DNA of 32,358 bases, taken from NCBI GenBank assembly GCA_002393195.1, contig DGIK01000180.1, positions 1-32,358 of the forward strand. The letters are read 5' to 3'. Shown here piece by piece: positions 8,201 to 14,326 of this stretch. The first letter of the stretch is position 1. Every line of letters begins with the position of its first letter. Both the position numbers and the translations under genes were made by a program. Below the pieces are notes generated by a model, which saw only the letters and a list, made by a program, of their open reading frames with translations, did not search any database and was not told the origin of the DNA. This DNA is from Bacteroidales bacterium UBA3824. GTDB taxonomy: Bacteria > Bacteroidota > Bacteroidia > Bacteroidales > UBA3824.

Positions 8201-8650
8201 TTGTATGAACAATTGTTGACAGAAATATGTGAAAAATATCAGCAAGAATTAAAAATAGCAAAAACACCAAGCGACTTGAATTCTATGCTCGAAGCCAACG
8301 GTATTATTGCTGAAAAAATAACAAGGGAAGGCAAATTTTACCAGTTTGCTCCATTGTATTATTACATTTGGGCACTGAAAAATTCAAAGTTCGATGAAAC
8401 AGAACAAAGAAAGAATTCCCGAATAGGTAAATTTGTCAGTGGCGTTTTAGCAAACGGTAAGCCGGCTAATTTTGTAATTACGTTTGACCAAAGGTTTTTA
8501 ATAAAATACGACGATTCCAAGTTTGAAGAGAATCAACTTGTTCAATTTGATCTCAAAAGCGAGCCTAATAAGTTCGACAGGAATACACCATATAATTATG
8601 CAACTAACTTGAAGCCATATAAAGACGAAGTTGACAGGATTGAGGGATAA
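5213..8650 (+). CDS. Large protein with two P-loop NTPase modules (ParA-like plus AAA/STAND-like) and OB-like tail
   Basis: This is an 1145-residue cytoplasmic protein. Residues 1-160 are a unique N-terminal region. A ParA/MinD-like module follows: the Walker A variant KGGMARTT at 166-173 (the KGGxxR form rather than KGGxGKT), the switch-like motif IIDCDLEAPG at 191-200, and Walker B ILIDSRTG at 345-352. An acidic linker around 500-540 leads to a second P-loop, GYKGTGKT at 586-593, with a Walker B-like FLLYDQLD at 740-747. The region beyond looks like a STAND/AAA helical lid. The last part (about 1070-1140) resembles a cold-shock/S1-type OB fold. KGGxGR-type ATPases and P-loop proteins of the Sll1717 type occur in defence islands. 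With the adjacent HEPN-like protein this suggests a sensor-switch ATPase controlling an RNA-directed effector. That role is inferred from architecture and context. Confidence 0.85.
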   Translation: MIQTIVIAQNINKILSDKDYIHKIIIESNFSVRVHYVRKGTEKNINNQDKKSQQNELLARFNNGVITIDEFTEQFKQIGNTSEDIEINIEEYIYNKLGIDRNDYRIEFCAYEQEDFDDPDSYVTTIFKGDNPIVYMSRTRFNGFFDENPQKISGDIPPVITFYSYKGGMARTTTMVAYAIKKASQGKRVFIIDCDLEAPGYLNFFNLSEHNALKQGDTNGLVEMISDIEFSKSFNPTKFEYSKYFINTYYGFYGEGNVEQGNALYDDLLKKKYGDLLSNIFVMPAGNLNDTETYKASTKESVYIPNREHYLEGLSRINLSNPNVIKHIFANLFEYLKNELHIDVILIDSRTGFSDIIFDSVKYYSNQIVAFFNSNAQSIPGLLNLLDEYYDANSTFGLTLVHSILPQNNKDSEIREKYFSKVFNEYRNNLSEYEEKDEINILPLHRVTDLEKLGIKGESFNTIQLIEYVLEDKNDDYVKIFRSQFDTKIFGDDEIMSESDSETAIQTKDDVELNEEVNKKPNNTIDSNYIKSLKTINLKNNILQNLKRKLANISSFAETTDMDEQLFFYRECMYDLFKQDKFLIKGYKGTGKTYLYRALEQPGILDNLKKKAGEKFGDKSISKIGYIPIQVIDTDATVPKRKSFNFRSFITPQTLTVYNFQRFWKLHTWNSILLETEYEFIKNIREQSRYKQYIKDIFGDASIELYKKCLLQDDLDLFVAIDEDLAKVNSELQKRDKKMFLLYDQLDTMINPKDWKYAVSPLIEYWRYYRTSYSCIMPKIFVRTDLIQKIQGTNTLRLEQENVISIEWHINEIFNYFFKLTLVDDLARNCLKEIMYERMPRKYDKDKAKTIFPSDKKLKENLYQLANDKESSLTPFVNAFFGTKVVVGDRFLGNAYKYFKDNLCNADRNSISLRPFINTLNNNAISAELDPRNSYKPITAIISSESYANKEVRDRATREYFKDLTRDEFSEDLIKFREFLDYKDGDPYRFKSLNQSLYEQLLTEICEKYQQELKIAKTPSDLNSMLEANGIIAEKITREGKFYQFAPLYYYIWALKNSKFDETEQRKNSRIGKFVSGVLANGKPANFVITFDQRFLIKYDDSKFEENQLVQFDLKSEPNKFDRNTPYNYATNLKPYKDEVDRIEG

Positions 8651-8661
8651 ACAGTGGATTT

Positions 8662-8931
8662 ATGACTACACAATCAACCATACAAGCACAGTTTACGGCG
8701 TTGGCAATCGGGGCGACGGCTAAGGATATGGGCATTACGACCACCGAATTGTACAACCGTCTGAAACGTGTCGGCTTGATAAAACGGCTTCTTATTGATT
8801 GCTACGACGTGTTACACGCCGAAAGCATCAGCGGCGTAGTATGGAACGTGAAAGAGGCTCTCAAAAATTGGGAGGCAAAACTTGCTGACCCAAAGGAGGT
8901 TCACGATGAAAGATCAAGTTTTATGGCGTAA
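8662..8931 (+). CDS. DUF3791-like protein, incomplete cassette copy
   Basis: This 89-residue protein aligns along its length with the DUF3791-like protein at 11834-12079. Shared features are the elements LYNRLKRVG / IYDRMKKVG, YDVLH / YDTLH and LKNWEA. DUF3791 proteins are small, of unknown function, and usually sit next to DUF3990 in Bacteroidota and Firmicutes. The start is 11 bases after the stop of the large NTPase gene, so it may be co-transcribed with the candidate defence operon, but its higher GC content suggests a different origin. After NWEAK the sequence continues 15 residues beyond the end of the intact homologue and overlaps the next gene by 26 bases. The DUF3990 gene that should follow is missing. 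Confidence 0.7.
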   Translation: MTTQSTIQAQFTALAIGATAKDMGITTTELYNRLKRVGLIKRLLIDCYDVLHAESISGVVWNVKEALKNWEAKLADPKEVHDERSSFMA

Positions 8932-9190
8932 GACGGGGCGAATCGCCGCAATACTTGCCGACCGTCTTGGAATTGATATAGAACGCGCTTTTGACATTCT
9001 GTACAATTCTCACGAATACGAATTGCTATCCAACCCCGAAAGCGGTCTCCAATTGCTTAGCGACGAGTATATCATTACCGATTTGATGAGGGAGTTGGAG
9101 ATGTCAATTCCGCCTCAATCTTCGCCCTGTAATATTCCACGCCCTTGCTACCTGTATGGAAATCCTTCACCAAGCCATCTTTGCCGATGA
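8906..9190 (+). CDS. Small cassette protein related to the 86-residue protein at 11105-11365
   Basis: I chose the ATG at 8906 because AAAGGAGG (8892-8899) is a strong ribosome binding site six bases before it. Residues 1-65 align with the third protein of the minus-strand cassette: GRIAAILADRLGIDIERAFDILYNS corresponds to GSIAVELAKRLDIEPIKALELFYES, and later SGLQLLSDEYI to TGLYLYSDLYI. It may belong to the DUF3791-type group or an accessory family of that cassette. The last 30 residues (from about 9100) have no counterpart and are read from the antisense of the convergent TlpA-like gene, with a 116-base overlap. This suggests a deletion joined the two 3' ends and created an artificial tail. 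Confidence 0.6.
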   Translation: MKDQVLWRKTGRIAAILADRLGIDIERAFDILYNSHEYELLSNPESGLQLLSDEYIITDLMRELEMSIPPQSSPCNIPRPCYLYGNPSPSHLCR

Positions 9191-10934
9191 GTACAAATGA
9201 TGGGATGCCGGACAGTCGCCATTTGTCTGTCAATGTCAGAAACTGATTGGACGACAGACGGTAATGATGACCTTTAATCGTGGGTATTACATTTTCCCAT
9301 TCGTTGAGCGGTGAGGTCTCTTCGGTGATAAACAAAAATATTACATCCTGATTTTCAAAACTTTCTTCCATTGGTTTCAAATCTTTTATCGCATTGCGGC
9401 AAGGAACGCACCAAGTAGCCCAAAAATCTATCAAAACCACTTTCCCCTTAAAATCCTGCAAAATCTCCACCAACAACGAATCGCCCTCGCTGTCGCTTGC
9501 CTTGTGCGTGTAGAGGTCGCCACGATTTTTGTCTTCGGCGATTTTTGCGGCTACGGCGGCGTTATACTTTTTTACGTAGTCAGCATAAAATGGAAAACGC
9601 ATTTTTTCTATCTCAACGACCGCATAATCCGGCACAAGTTCCTTTTTGTTAAGACATTTGCAATATTCCTGCAATTTCATAAAATCCCTGAAATAACTTT
9701 CGCCCGTACCAAGTATTTCCTCCAAAAATTGTTTGCCTTCACGAACACGATTTTCGGTGGTTTCCGTCTTGAAAATTTCGTTGACTTGACTGCCGTATTT
9801 CGCAACAAAAGCCTTTTCTGCCGATGTGCGCGATGGGTCAGAAAGCCTGTATTTTTGTGCTATCGACATCAGTATTTTTTTCTCCTTTTTGGTAAGGGGT
9901 GCCGTCGTGGAAAATTTTTCATACGACTGTGCGATGATGTCGTTCAGAATTTGACGCGACAGATTAGTTGTGCCAAAATCCTTTTTGAATTTTTTATGCA
10001 ATAATGCGTATTCCCATCCAAAATTATCAACATAAAGCATCATAATGTCATCAAGATGAAGGCTTTGGACAAAATCGTAATACTTCACATCCAAAACGGG
10101 CTTTAAATTTTCAGGCAACGTCGTATCATACGGCGCATTGTTGATTGCACGGTAGCATTGCTCTTTCAATAATTCTATATCAAACAGCATAAACGAAACA
10201 TTGTCCGCAAGACGTAGATTCAACAGTTGTTTCGCACGTTTTGTAACCGGCTCTTTGTCAATCCGTTGACAAAATTCTTTATAAAAACCCATACAATATT
10301 TTTTGTATTGCTCCACAGAAAACGACAAAATGTTTTCTACTGCATTGTCGTTGTACATTGCGGTGTGCGTAAACTCCCTAATCAACTTTGAAGAAAGGGC
10401 ATAATTCAAATCGACATTAACACCTGAATAGTAAGGAGTTAGTCTCTTACTGCCACTGAATTTGTCAGGAACCAACTTTTCGTTCATATCGAAAAAGACC
10501 GAAACCGTCTCGCCCGCCGTTGCTACCAAAGAACTGTAAATCATCGGTTGCATTATCAAATAAACAATCTGATGCTTCACCGTCATCGGCACTTTGATTT
10601 CAAAACATCCGTCATCGTCAATCGCCGACAAATAACTTTCTTGGTCGTCGGTGAACGGATTGTAGATAATGACAGAAATCCTGTCGCTGTTGTCGTATTT
10701 TTCGGAATCCCAACCGTACAGTCTGCCGTTGACTATGGCGGTATCCATTGTAAAATACTCTTGTTCAAGGTCTTGACCGTTGTCAACAATTCTTGAAGCA
10801 TAGTTTTTTATGCTGTCAGGGATGGCGATTTCAGTTGTAAGAAATCTGCCGTTTCTTTCGTGCTTTTTGTCGCCCTTCTGTGCCTCCACAGTCAGAGCCA
10901 AGAGGAGCAAAATGATTGTCAGAATCTGTTTCAT
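9075..10934 (-). CDS. Secreted TlpA-like thioredoxin-fold protein
   Basis: This is a 619-residue protein. I use the ATG at 10934 because it starts a signal peptide (MKQILTIILLLLALTVEAQ). The long middle region is mostly helical and typical of Bacteroidota TlpA-family proteins that carry an N-terminal DUF4369/DUF5106-like part. The C-terminal thioredoxin domain (about 485-610) has the redox motif WCVPC at 508-512 and a cis-Pro region GIPSFVL. It would act in the periplasm, reducing or exchanging disulfides of exported proteins. The upstream minus-strand sequence has a -7 element. It sits between the two copies of the DUF3791 cassette, and its last residues (SPTPSSNR) overlap the plus-strand gene, so its C-terminus may have been altered by rearrangement. 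Confidence 0.85.
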   Translation of the reverse strand: MKQILTIILLLLALTVEAQKGDKKHERNGRFLTTEIAIPDSIKNYASRIVDNGQDLEQEYFTMDTAIVNGRLYGWDSEKYDNSDRISVIIYNPFTDDQESYLSAIDDDGCFEIKVPMTVKHQIVYLIMQPMIYSSLVATAGETVSVFFDMNEKLVPDKFSGSKRLTPYYSGVNVDLNYALSSKLIREFTHTAMYNDNAVENILSFSVEQYKKYCMGFYKEFCQRIDKEPVTKRAKQLLNLRLADNVSFMLFDIELLKEQCYRAINNAPYDTTLPENLKPVLDVKYYDFVQSLHLDDIMMLYVDNFGWEYALLHKKFKKDFGTTNLSRQILNDIIAQSYEKFSTTAPLTKKEKKILMSIAQKYRLSDPSRTSAEKAFVAKYGSQVNEIFKTETTENRVREGKQFLEEILGTGESYFRDFMKLQEYCKCLNKKELVPDYAVVEIEKMRFPFYADYVKKYNAAVAAKIAEDKNRGDLYTHKASDSEGDSLLVEILQDFKGKVVLIDFWATWCVPCRNAIKDLKPMEESFENQDVIFLFITEETSPLNEWENVIPTIKGHHYRLSSNQFLTLTDKWRLSGIPSFVLIGKDGLVKDFHTGSKGVEYYRAKIEAELTSPTPSSNR

Positions 10935-10980
10935 TTTTGTATTGTTTTTGTTTGTTGTCATTGTATAGACAACCGAATTA

Positions 10981-10988
10981 CAAAAATA
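10981..10988 (-). promoter_or_regulatory. Bacteroidetes -7 element for the TlpA-like gene
   Basis: On the minus strand this reads TATTTTTG, an exact TAnnTTTG match 47 bases before the ATG at 10934. Confidence 0.5.
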
Positions 10989-11078
10989 TTACAGATTTTT
11001 TGAAAAAAAATTATATCGAAGCAATTCCACGCTATGTAATTACCTTATAATCAGTTCGTTTGAACATATCAAAAATTT

Positions 11079-11121
11079 TTACTCAGTGCATTTAGTAAAA
11101 TTACTCAGTGCATTGAGTAAA
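11079..11121. repeat. Tandem palindromic repeat at the end of the DUF3791/DUF3990 cassette
   Basis: TTACTCAGTGCATTTAGTAAA (11079-11099) is followed by TTACTCAGTGCATTGAGTAA (11101-11120), a 22-base period with one difference. Each copy folds back on itself (TTACTCA with TGAGTAA in the second). The stop codon of the cassette's last gene lies inside the second copy. Read on the minus strand the outer copy ends in a T run, so this can act as a double terminator, or as an operator or recombination boundary. Confidence 0.6.
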
Positions 11122-11365
11122 GATTGAAAGTTTTTTCTGCGACAAAATCATCGGCGATGTAAAGGTCGCTATATAAATACAAACCTGTCGCCTTATTATG
11201 GAGATTTTCGCAGGTCTTGCTCTCATAGAATAATTCGAGTGCTTTAATAGGTTCTATATCAAGACGTTTGGCAAGTTCCACCGCAATCGAGCCGATGCGA
11301 TTTGCCATTATAATCTCCTGAATGACAGGCGATTTCACAGGGTCGTTATATATTTCTTGTTCCAT
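11105..11365 (-). CDS. Small third protein of the DUF3791/DUF3990 cassette
   Basis: This is an 86-residue protein with no signal or membrane segment. A helical core (residues 20-65, GSIAVELAKRL then ALELFYESK, then TGLYLYSDLYI) is shared with the plus-strand protein at 8906-9190, so the family is real even though its function is unknown. The ATG at 11365 overlaps the end of the DUF3990 gene by 20 bases, which indicates coupled translation. An internal Met at residue 20 is an alternative start. In a toxin-antitoxin reading of the cassette it would be an antitoxin or accessory protein, which is inference only. Confidence 0.7.
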   Translation of the reverse strand: MEQEIYNDPVKSPVIQEIIMANRIGSIAVELAKRLDIEPIKALELFYESKTCENLHNKATGLYLYSDLYIADDFVAEKTFNLYSMH

Positions 11366-11837
11366 TGTACGTAAGGTAATTGTCGATAATTGTTTGATTC
11401 AAAATGCAAATTTGGTTGTTTGGCTGATGCTCCGACAACCGTTTTAAAGCCTTGTCGTAATCCATAAGCCCTGCAATATAGAGATTTATGGTGTCGATGA
11501 TACGGTCGTTGGCGACGCCGCCTTCCACGTAGTCAAAATCTTTTGCCACATTGTGTCCCGTCCTATTCGCAACAATAAAATCCAACCATTCAGCATCGTA
11601 TGCCGTAAAAATTTTACAGCGAAATTTTTGCAATACTTCCTCTTTATCAAGGTCATAAACATTCAAAACCGGTTTTTCGCCACGTTTGAGGGCAATATTT
11701 TGCGCCCACGAAACCGCTTGACTTCGCATATTGGTAACGTAAAAGCCCTGCCCAAAATCCAAGTTTTTGCGCCCAACCTTGCACAAAGGTTTTTCGATAA
11801 CATCCGTTCCGCCGTGAAAAACAACCAATCCACTCAT
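11346..11837 (-). CDS. DUF3990 protein, ADP-ribosyltransferase-like fold
   Basis: This 163-residue protein begins MSGLVVFHGGTD and carries DFGQGFYVT at 27-35 and an acidic site around DYVEGG (Glu105). The order His8, Tyr33, Glu105 mirrors the H-Y-E arrangement of ADP-ribosyltransferase folds, and I recall DUF3990 being placed in that group. It may therefore transfer ADP-ribose from NAD to an unknown target, possibly as a toxin. The start overlaps the preceding stop as ATGA, and GGGAGG lies eight bases upstream. DUF3990 genes regularly sit beside DUF3791 genes, as here. The fold call is moderately secure; the toxin role is inferred from cassette structure. Confidence 0.78.
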   Translation of the reverse strand: MSGLVVFHGGTDVIEKPLCKVGRKNLDFGQGFYVTNMRSQAVSWAQNIALKRGEKPVLNVYDLDKEEVLQKFRCKIFTAYDAEWLDFIVANRTGHNVAKDFDYVEGGVANDRIIDTINLYIAGLMDYDKALKRLSEHQPNNQICILNQTIIDNYLTYNGTRNI

Positions 11838-12079
11838 TGCCTTGCCTCCCAATTTTTAAGACATTCCACCATATCCTCGGCGATATATTCGCGGCTCTGA
11901 GTGTGAAGAGTGTCATAATTCTTAAAAATATATTTTTCTATCATTCCAACCTTTTTCATACGGTCGTAGATTTCCCTGTACGAAACATTCAGGAATCTCG
12001 CCGTCGTCTCGATGCAAGTCGCCACAAACGCCATAACAATCTGCGTCTTAGGTATTTTGATAACGTGGTCTTTGGTCAT
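11834..12079 (-). CDS. DUF3791 protein, first gene of the three-gene cassette
   Basis: This 81-residue protein starts at the ATG at 12079; the longer frame would need a TTG. The signature YDTLHTQSREYIAEDMVE and the preceding IYDRMKKVGMIEKYI are characteristic of DUF3791. No catalytic residues are evident. It is the first gene of a tightly overlapping operon with the DUF3990 gene (4-base ATGA overlap) and the 86-residue gene. A promoter element lies about 32 bases upstream. In a toxin-antitoxin reading it would be the antitoxin, but no direct evidence for that is in the sequence. Confidence 0.82.
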   Translation of the reverse strand: MTKDHVIKIPKTQIVMAFVATCIETTARFLNVSYREIYDRMKKVGMIEKYIFKNYDTLHTQSREYIAEDMVECLKNWEARQ

Positions 12080-12110
12080 AATGAGCAATTAATTTGTTTG
12101 TTTTCAATTG

Positions 12111-12118
12111 CAAAAGTA
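12111..12118 (-). promoter_or_regulatory. Bacteroidetes -7 element for the DUF3791/DUF3990 cassette
   Basis: On the minus strand this reads TACTTTTG, an exact TAnnTTTG match. The 24 bases at 12091-12114, covering part of it and the leader, are identical to 4340-4363 before bglX. Confidence 0.55.
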
Positions 12119-12208
12119 AAAAAATATTTTCAGGCAGCAATATCACCGATTAGAATTTTTTTCATTCGCATTTTAATACGACTGCCTAATTGTACAACCC
12201 GAAGTCCT

Positions 12209-12895
12209 TTATTTTCCCCCCTCCAATTTCCCATACAAATCCATTGTGGCAGTTTCGTCAGCAAAGTTGATGTAGATAACGTCGGATTTGGTTTTGATGC
12301 GAATGCATTTGCCGGAGCCGGAGAGAAAGAGGAGGCAGTTGCCATCGTTTTGAACGTTAAAATGTCCTTTTTTGATTTTGCCCATAGCAAATCCATTGTT
12401 TTTAAAGGTGGTAACAGGACATTCGTCTTGGAGCGTAACACTCTCAATATCAGAAAGATTATAATCGTTGCCATAGATTCCTGAAATCTGCATTTGTTGG
12501 TCGGTGACGGTGATTTCGGGTTCTTGGTTGCCGACAATTAACAACGGTATTATCGCACACACCACCAACACAATTACCGCAATAGCAATTGTGCCTGCAA
12601 CTCCTTTATATGCTCCCAACTTGATGAATTTCACCATATAAACGAGCATTACTACAAGGGCAAGAATCCAAGGAATTCCGCTCCAAATTCCTGTCAATCC
12701 CGCCAACTGTACCACCAACGTAAGCAAAGCCACACTGATACCAACAATCAGCAACGTACTGACAGTCAGACGTTTGGCTTGTGGTTTGTTTTCCTCTGAT
12801 ATGTTTTTGTATCCGTTAATTATTTGCGGATACTTACTCGCCACAAGGGCAACGATAATCAATAATGCTGATAAAATGTAGTTTACGAGTTCCAA
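12209..12895 (-). CDS. Membrane protein with DUF3784-like segment and PH-like domain
   Basis: This is a 228-residue inner-membrane protein. Four hydrophobic helices are visible at about 4-20, 45-66, 72-92 and 97-122. The first half resembles DUF3784-type membrane proteins (SKYPQIINGYKNISEENK motif). The second half (about 130-225) is beta-rich, with patterns of a bacterial PH-like domain (ITVTDQQMQISGIYG, DIESVTL, CIRIKTKSDVIYINF). The frame has no ATG near its start and an in-frame stop lies two codons upstream, so translation probably begins at the TTG at 12895. The combination is common and uncharacterised in Bacteroidota. Confidence 0.75.
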   Translation of the reverse strand: MELVNYILSALLIIVALVASKYPQIINGYKNISEENKPQAKRLTVSTLLIVGISVALLTLVVQLAGLTGIWSGIPWILALVVMLVYMVKFIKLGAYKGVAGTIAIAVIVLVVCAIIPLLIVGNQEPEITVTDQQMQISGIYGNDYNLSDIESVTLQDECPVTTFKNNGFAMGKIKKGHFNVQNDGNCLLFLSGSGKCIRIKTKSDVIYINFADETATMDLYGKLEGGK

Positions 12896-12942
12896 TTTTT
12901 ATTATGTTTTAGTTTCATATTATAGCGGTTTAGAATTTGAGG

Positions 12943-12950
12943 CAAAGGTA
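12943..12950 (-). promoter_or_regulatory. Bacteroidetes -7 element for the PH-domain membrane gene
   Basis: The minus strand reads TACCTTTG, an exact TAnnTTTG match 48 bases before the proposed TTG start. Confidence 0.55.
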
Positions 12951-13029
12951 AACGATTTTTTTCTAATTGACAACAATCGTCAAGAAAACTTTTTGAATTA
13001 TTTTTTGCCACTTTTCCAAATTTTTCCTG

Positions 13030-13037
13030 TATATTTG
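13030..13037 (+). promoter_or_regulatory. Bacteroidetes -7 element for the esterase gene
   Basis: TATATTTG matches TAnnTTTG. Transcription would start near 13045, after the upstream ATG-less stretch but before the in-frame codons preceding 13120. This supports starting the protein at the signal-peptide ATG. Confidence 0.55.
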
Positions 13038-13119
13038 TGCCCAATTAAAATTTTTGAAAATATTTAAATTGATCGGTCAAATTGAAATGATTACTCAACT
13101 AATTTATAACACTACAAAA

Positions 13120-14142
13120 ATGAGAAGACTACTTTTATTTGCAGTGCTGATGCTTATGTCAGCAATAGGTGCAATAGCTCAACCACCTGATTTTCACGCT
13201 GGTTTTGGCAATATGCAGCCGCCCGTGGAGCCCGATTTCAAGGATGTCAACTATGCCGGCGACGACATGGAGGCTCACCGTCTCGACATCTACCTGCCCA
13301 AAAAAGGCAAAGCACCCTACAAGGCTATCATTGCCATCTACGGCTCCGCATGGTTTTCCAACAACATGAAGGCCATCACCTATTTCTCATTCGGCAAGCC
13401 GCTCTTAGACGCAGGATTTGCCGTGGTGTGCATCAATCACAGGTCGAGCGGCGACGAAAAGTTTCCCGCACAAATCCACGACGTGAAGGGCGCAATCCGT
13501 TTCATCAAGGCGCACGCCGAGGATTATAAAATTGACGAATCGTTCATCGGCATCACCGGTTTTTCGTCGGGCGGACATTTGGCGTCGATGGCTGGAGTCA
13601 CCGGCACAATGAAGACATGGACGAAAAACATTACAGAGACTAATTATCTATATGCCAAAGACAATGCTACAAAATTCGGCGAGCAAACGGTAACTAACGG
13701 ATTGACGCTCGACATCGAGGGCAACATTGGCGGCAACACAGAGTATTCGAGCGCGGTGGATGCCGTTGTGGATTGGTTTGGACCTGTCGATATGACCCGC
13801 ATGAGCGCAAATTGCGAGGGCGTCAACGACGGCAAATCGCCCGAGGCCGCGCTCATCGGCGGTGCGCCTGCCGACAATCCGTTGATGGTGGACGCCATAA
13901 GCCCGCTCAGGTACGTTGCACAATGCACCAATCTGCCCCGCTTCCTCGTCATCCACGGCGACGCCGACAATGTGGTGCCTTACTGCCAGAGCAAATATTT
14001 TTCCGAAGAATTGCAGAAAAAAGGCGCGCTCGAAGAGTTCATCACAGTGCCGGGCGGTCAACATGGTCCCGTTACTTTCAATGACAACACGTTCAAGAAG
14101 ATGACCGACTTTTTCTTGAATGAAGCGAAGAAGAAGAAATAA
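13120..14142 (+). CDS. Secreted alpha/beta-hydrolase esterase
   Basis: This is a 340-residue exported esterase/lipase-type alpha/beta hydrolase, similar to the BD-FAE and acetyl-esterase groups that strip acyl or feruloyl groups from plant polysaccharides. I chose the ATG at 13120 because MRRLLLFAVLMLMSAIGAIAQ is a signal peptide; the longer frame adds 22 unrelated residues. The catalytic triad is visible as Ser149 in GFSSG, Asp283 in HGDADNVVP and His315 in GGQHG. The oxyanion-hole region is IYGSAW in place of the more common HGG. The motif HDVKGAIRFIKAH is typical of the family. It is followed by a hairpin and then by two GH43 genes, consistent with debranching of acylated arabinoxylan. The substrate is inferred. 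Confidence 0.82.
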   Translation: MRRLLLFAVLMLMSAIGAIAQPPDFHAGFGNMQPPVEPDFKDVNYAGDDMEAHRLDIYLPKKGKAPYKAIIAIYGSAWFSNNMKAITYFSFGKPLLDAGFAVVCINHRSSGDEKFPAQIHDVKGAIRFIKAHAEDYKIDESFIGITGFSSGGHLASMAGVTGTMKTWTKNITETNYLYAKDNATKFGEQTVTNGLTLDIEGNIGGNTEYSSAVDAVVDWFGPVDMTRMSANCEGVNDGKSPEAALIGGAPADNPLMVDAISPLRYVAQCTNLPRFLVIHGDADNVVPYCQSKYFSEELQKKGALEEFITVPGGQHGPVTFNDNTFKKMTDFFLNEAKKKK

Positions 14143-14168
14143 AAATTTCACGACCAAGCAAACAAGAA

Positions 14169-14204
14169 TCCCCATAAGTGGCTATGCTGCGTATGGGGAA
14201 TTTT
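14169..14204 (+). terminator. Terminator after the esterase gene
   Basis: TCCCCATA (14169-14176) pairs with TATGGGGA (14192-14199) around a 15-base loop and is followed by a short T-rich stretch, 27 bases after the esterase stop. Confidence 0.65.
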
Positions 14205-14260
14205 GTTGTAAGATTTTCATAATCACAATATCGGCATTAAATTTTGACCGCGTATTAAAC

Positions 14261-14268
14261 TATTTTTG
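14261..14268 (+). promoter_or_regulatory. Bacteroidetes -7 element for the GH43 pair
   Basis: TATTTTTG matches TAnnTTTG and lies 59 bases before the ATG at 14327. No well-spaced -33 element was recognised. Confidence 0.45.
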
Positions 14269-14326
14269 CCGCGAATAGTCAAAAATCACATACTACTAAA
14301 CACTAATACTTTATTAACAATACATA

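Noticed and set aside
11553..11900. Plus-strand frame opposite the DUF3990 gene
   Set aside because: The minus-strand cassette has overlapping starts, recognised families and a promoter; the plus frame has none.
13054..13119. N-terminal extension of the esterase
   Set aside because: The 22 extra codons precede a standard signal peptide and would bury it; the ATG at 13120 is preferred.
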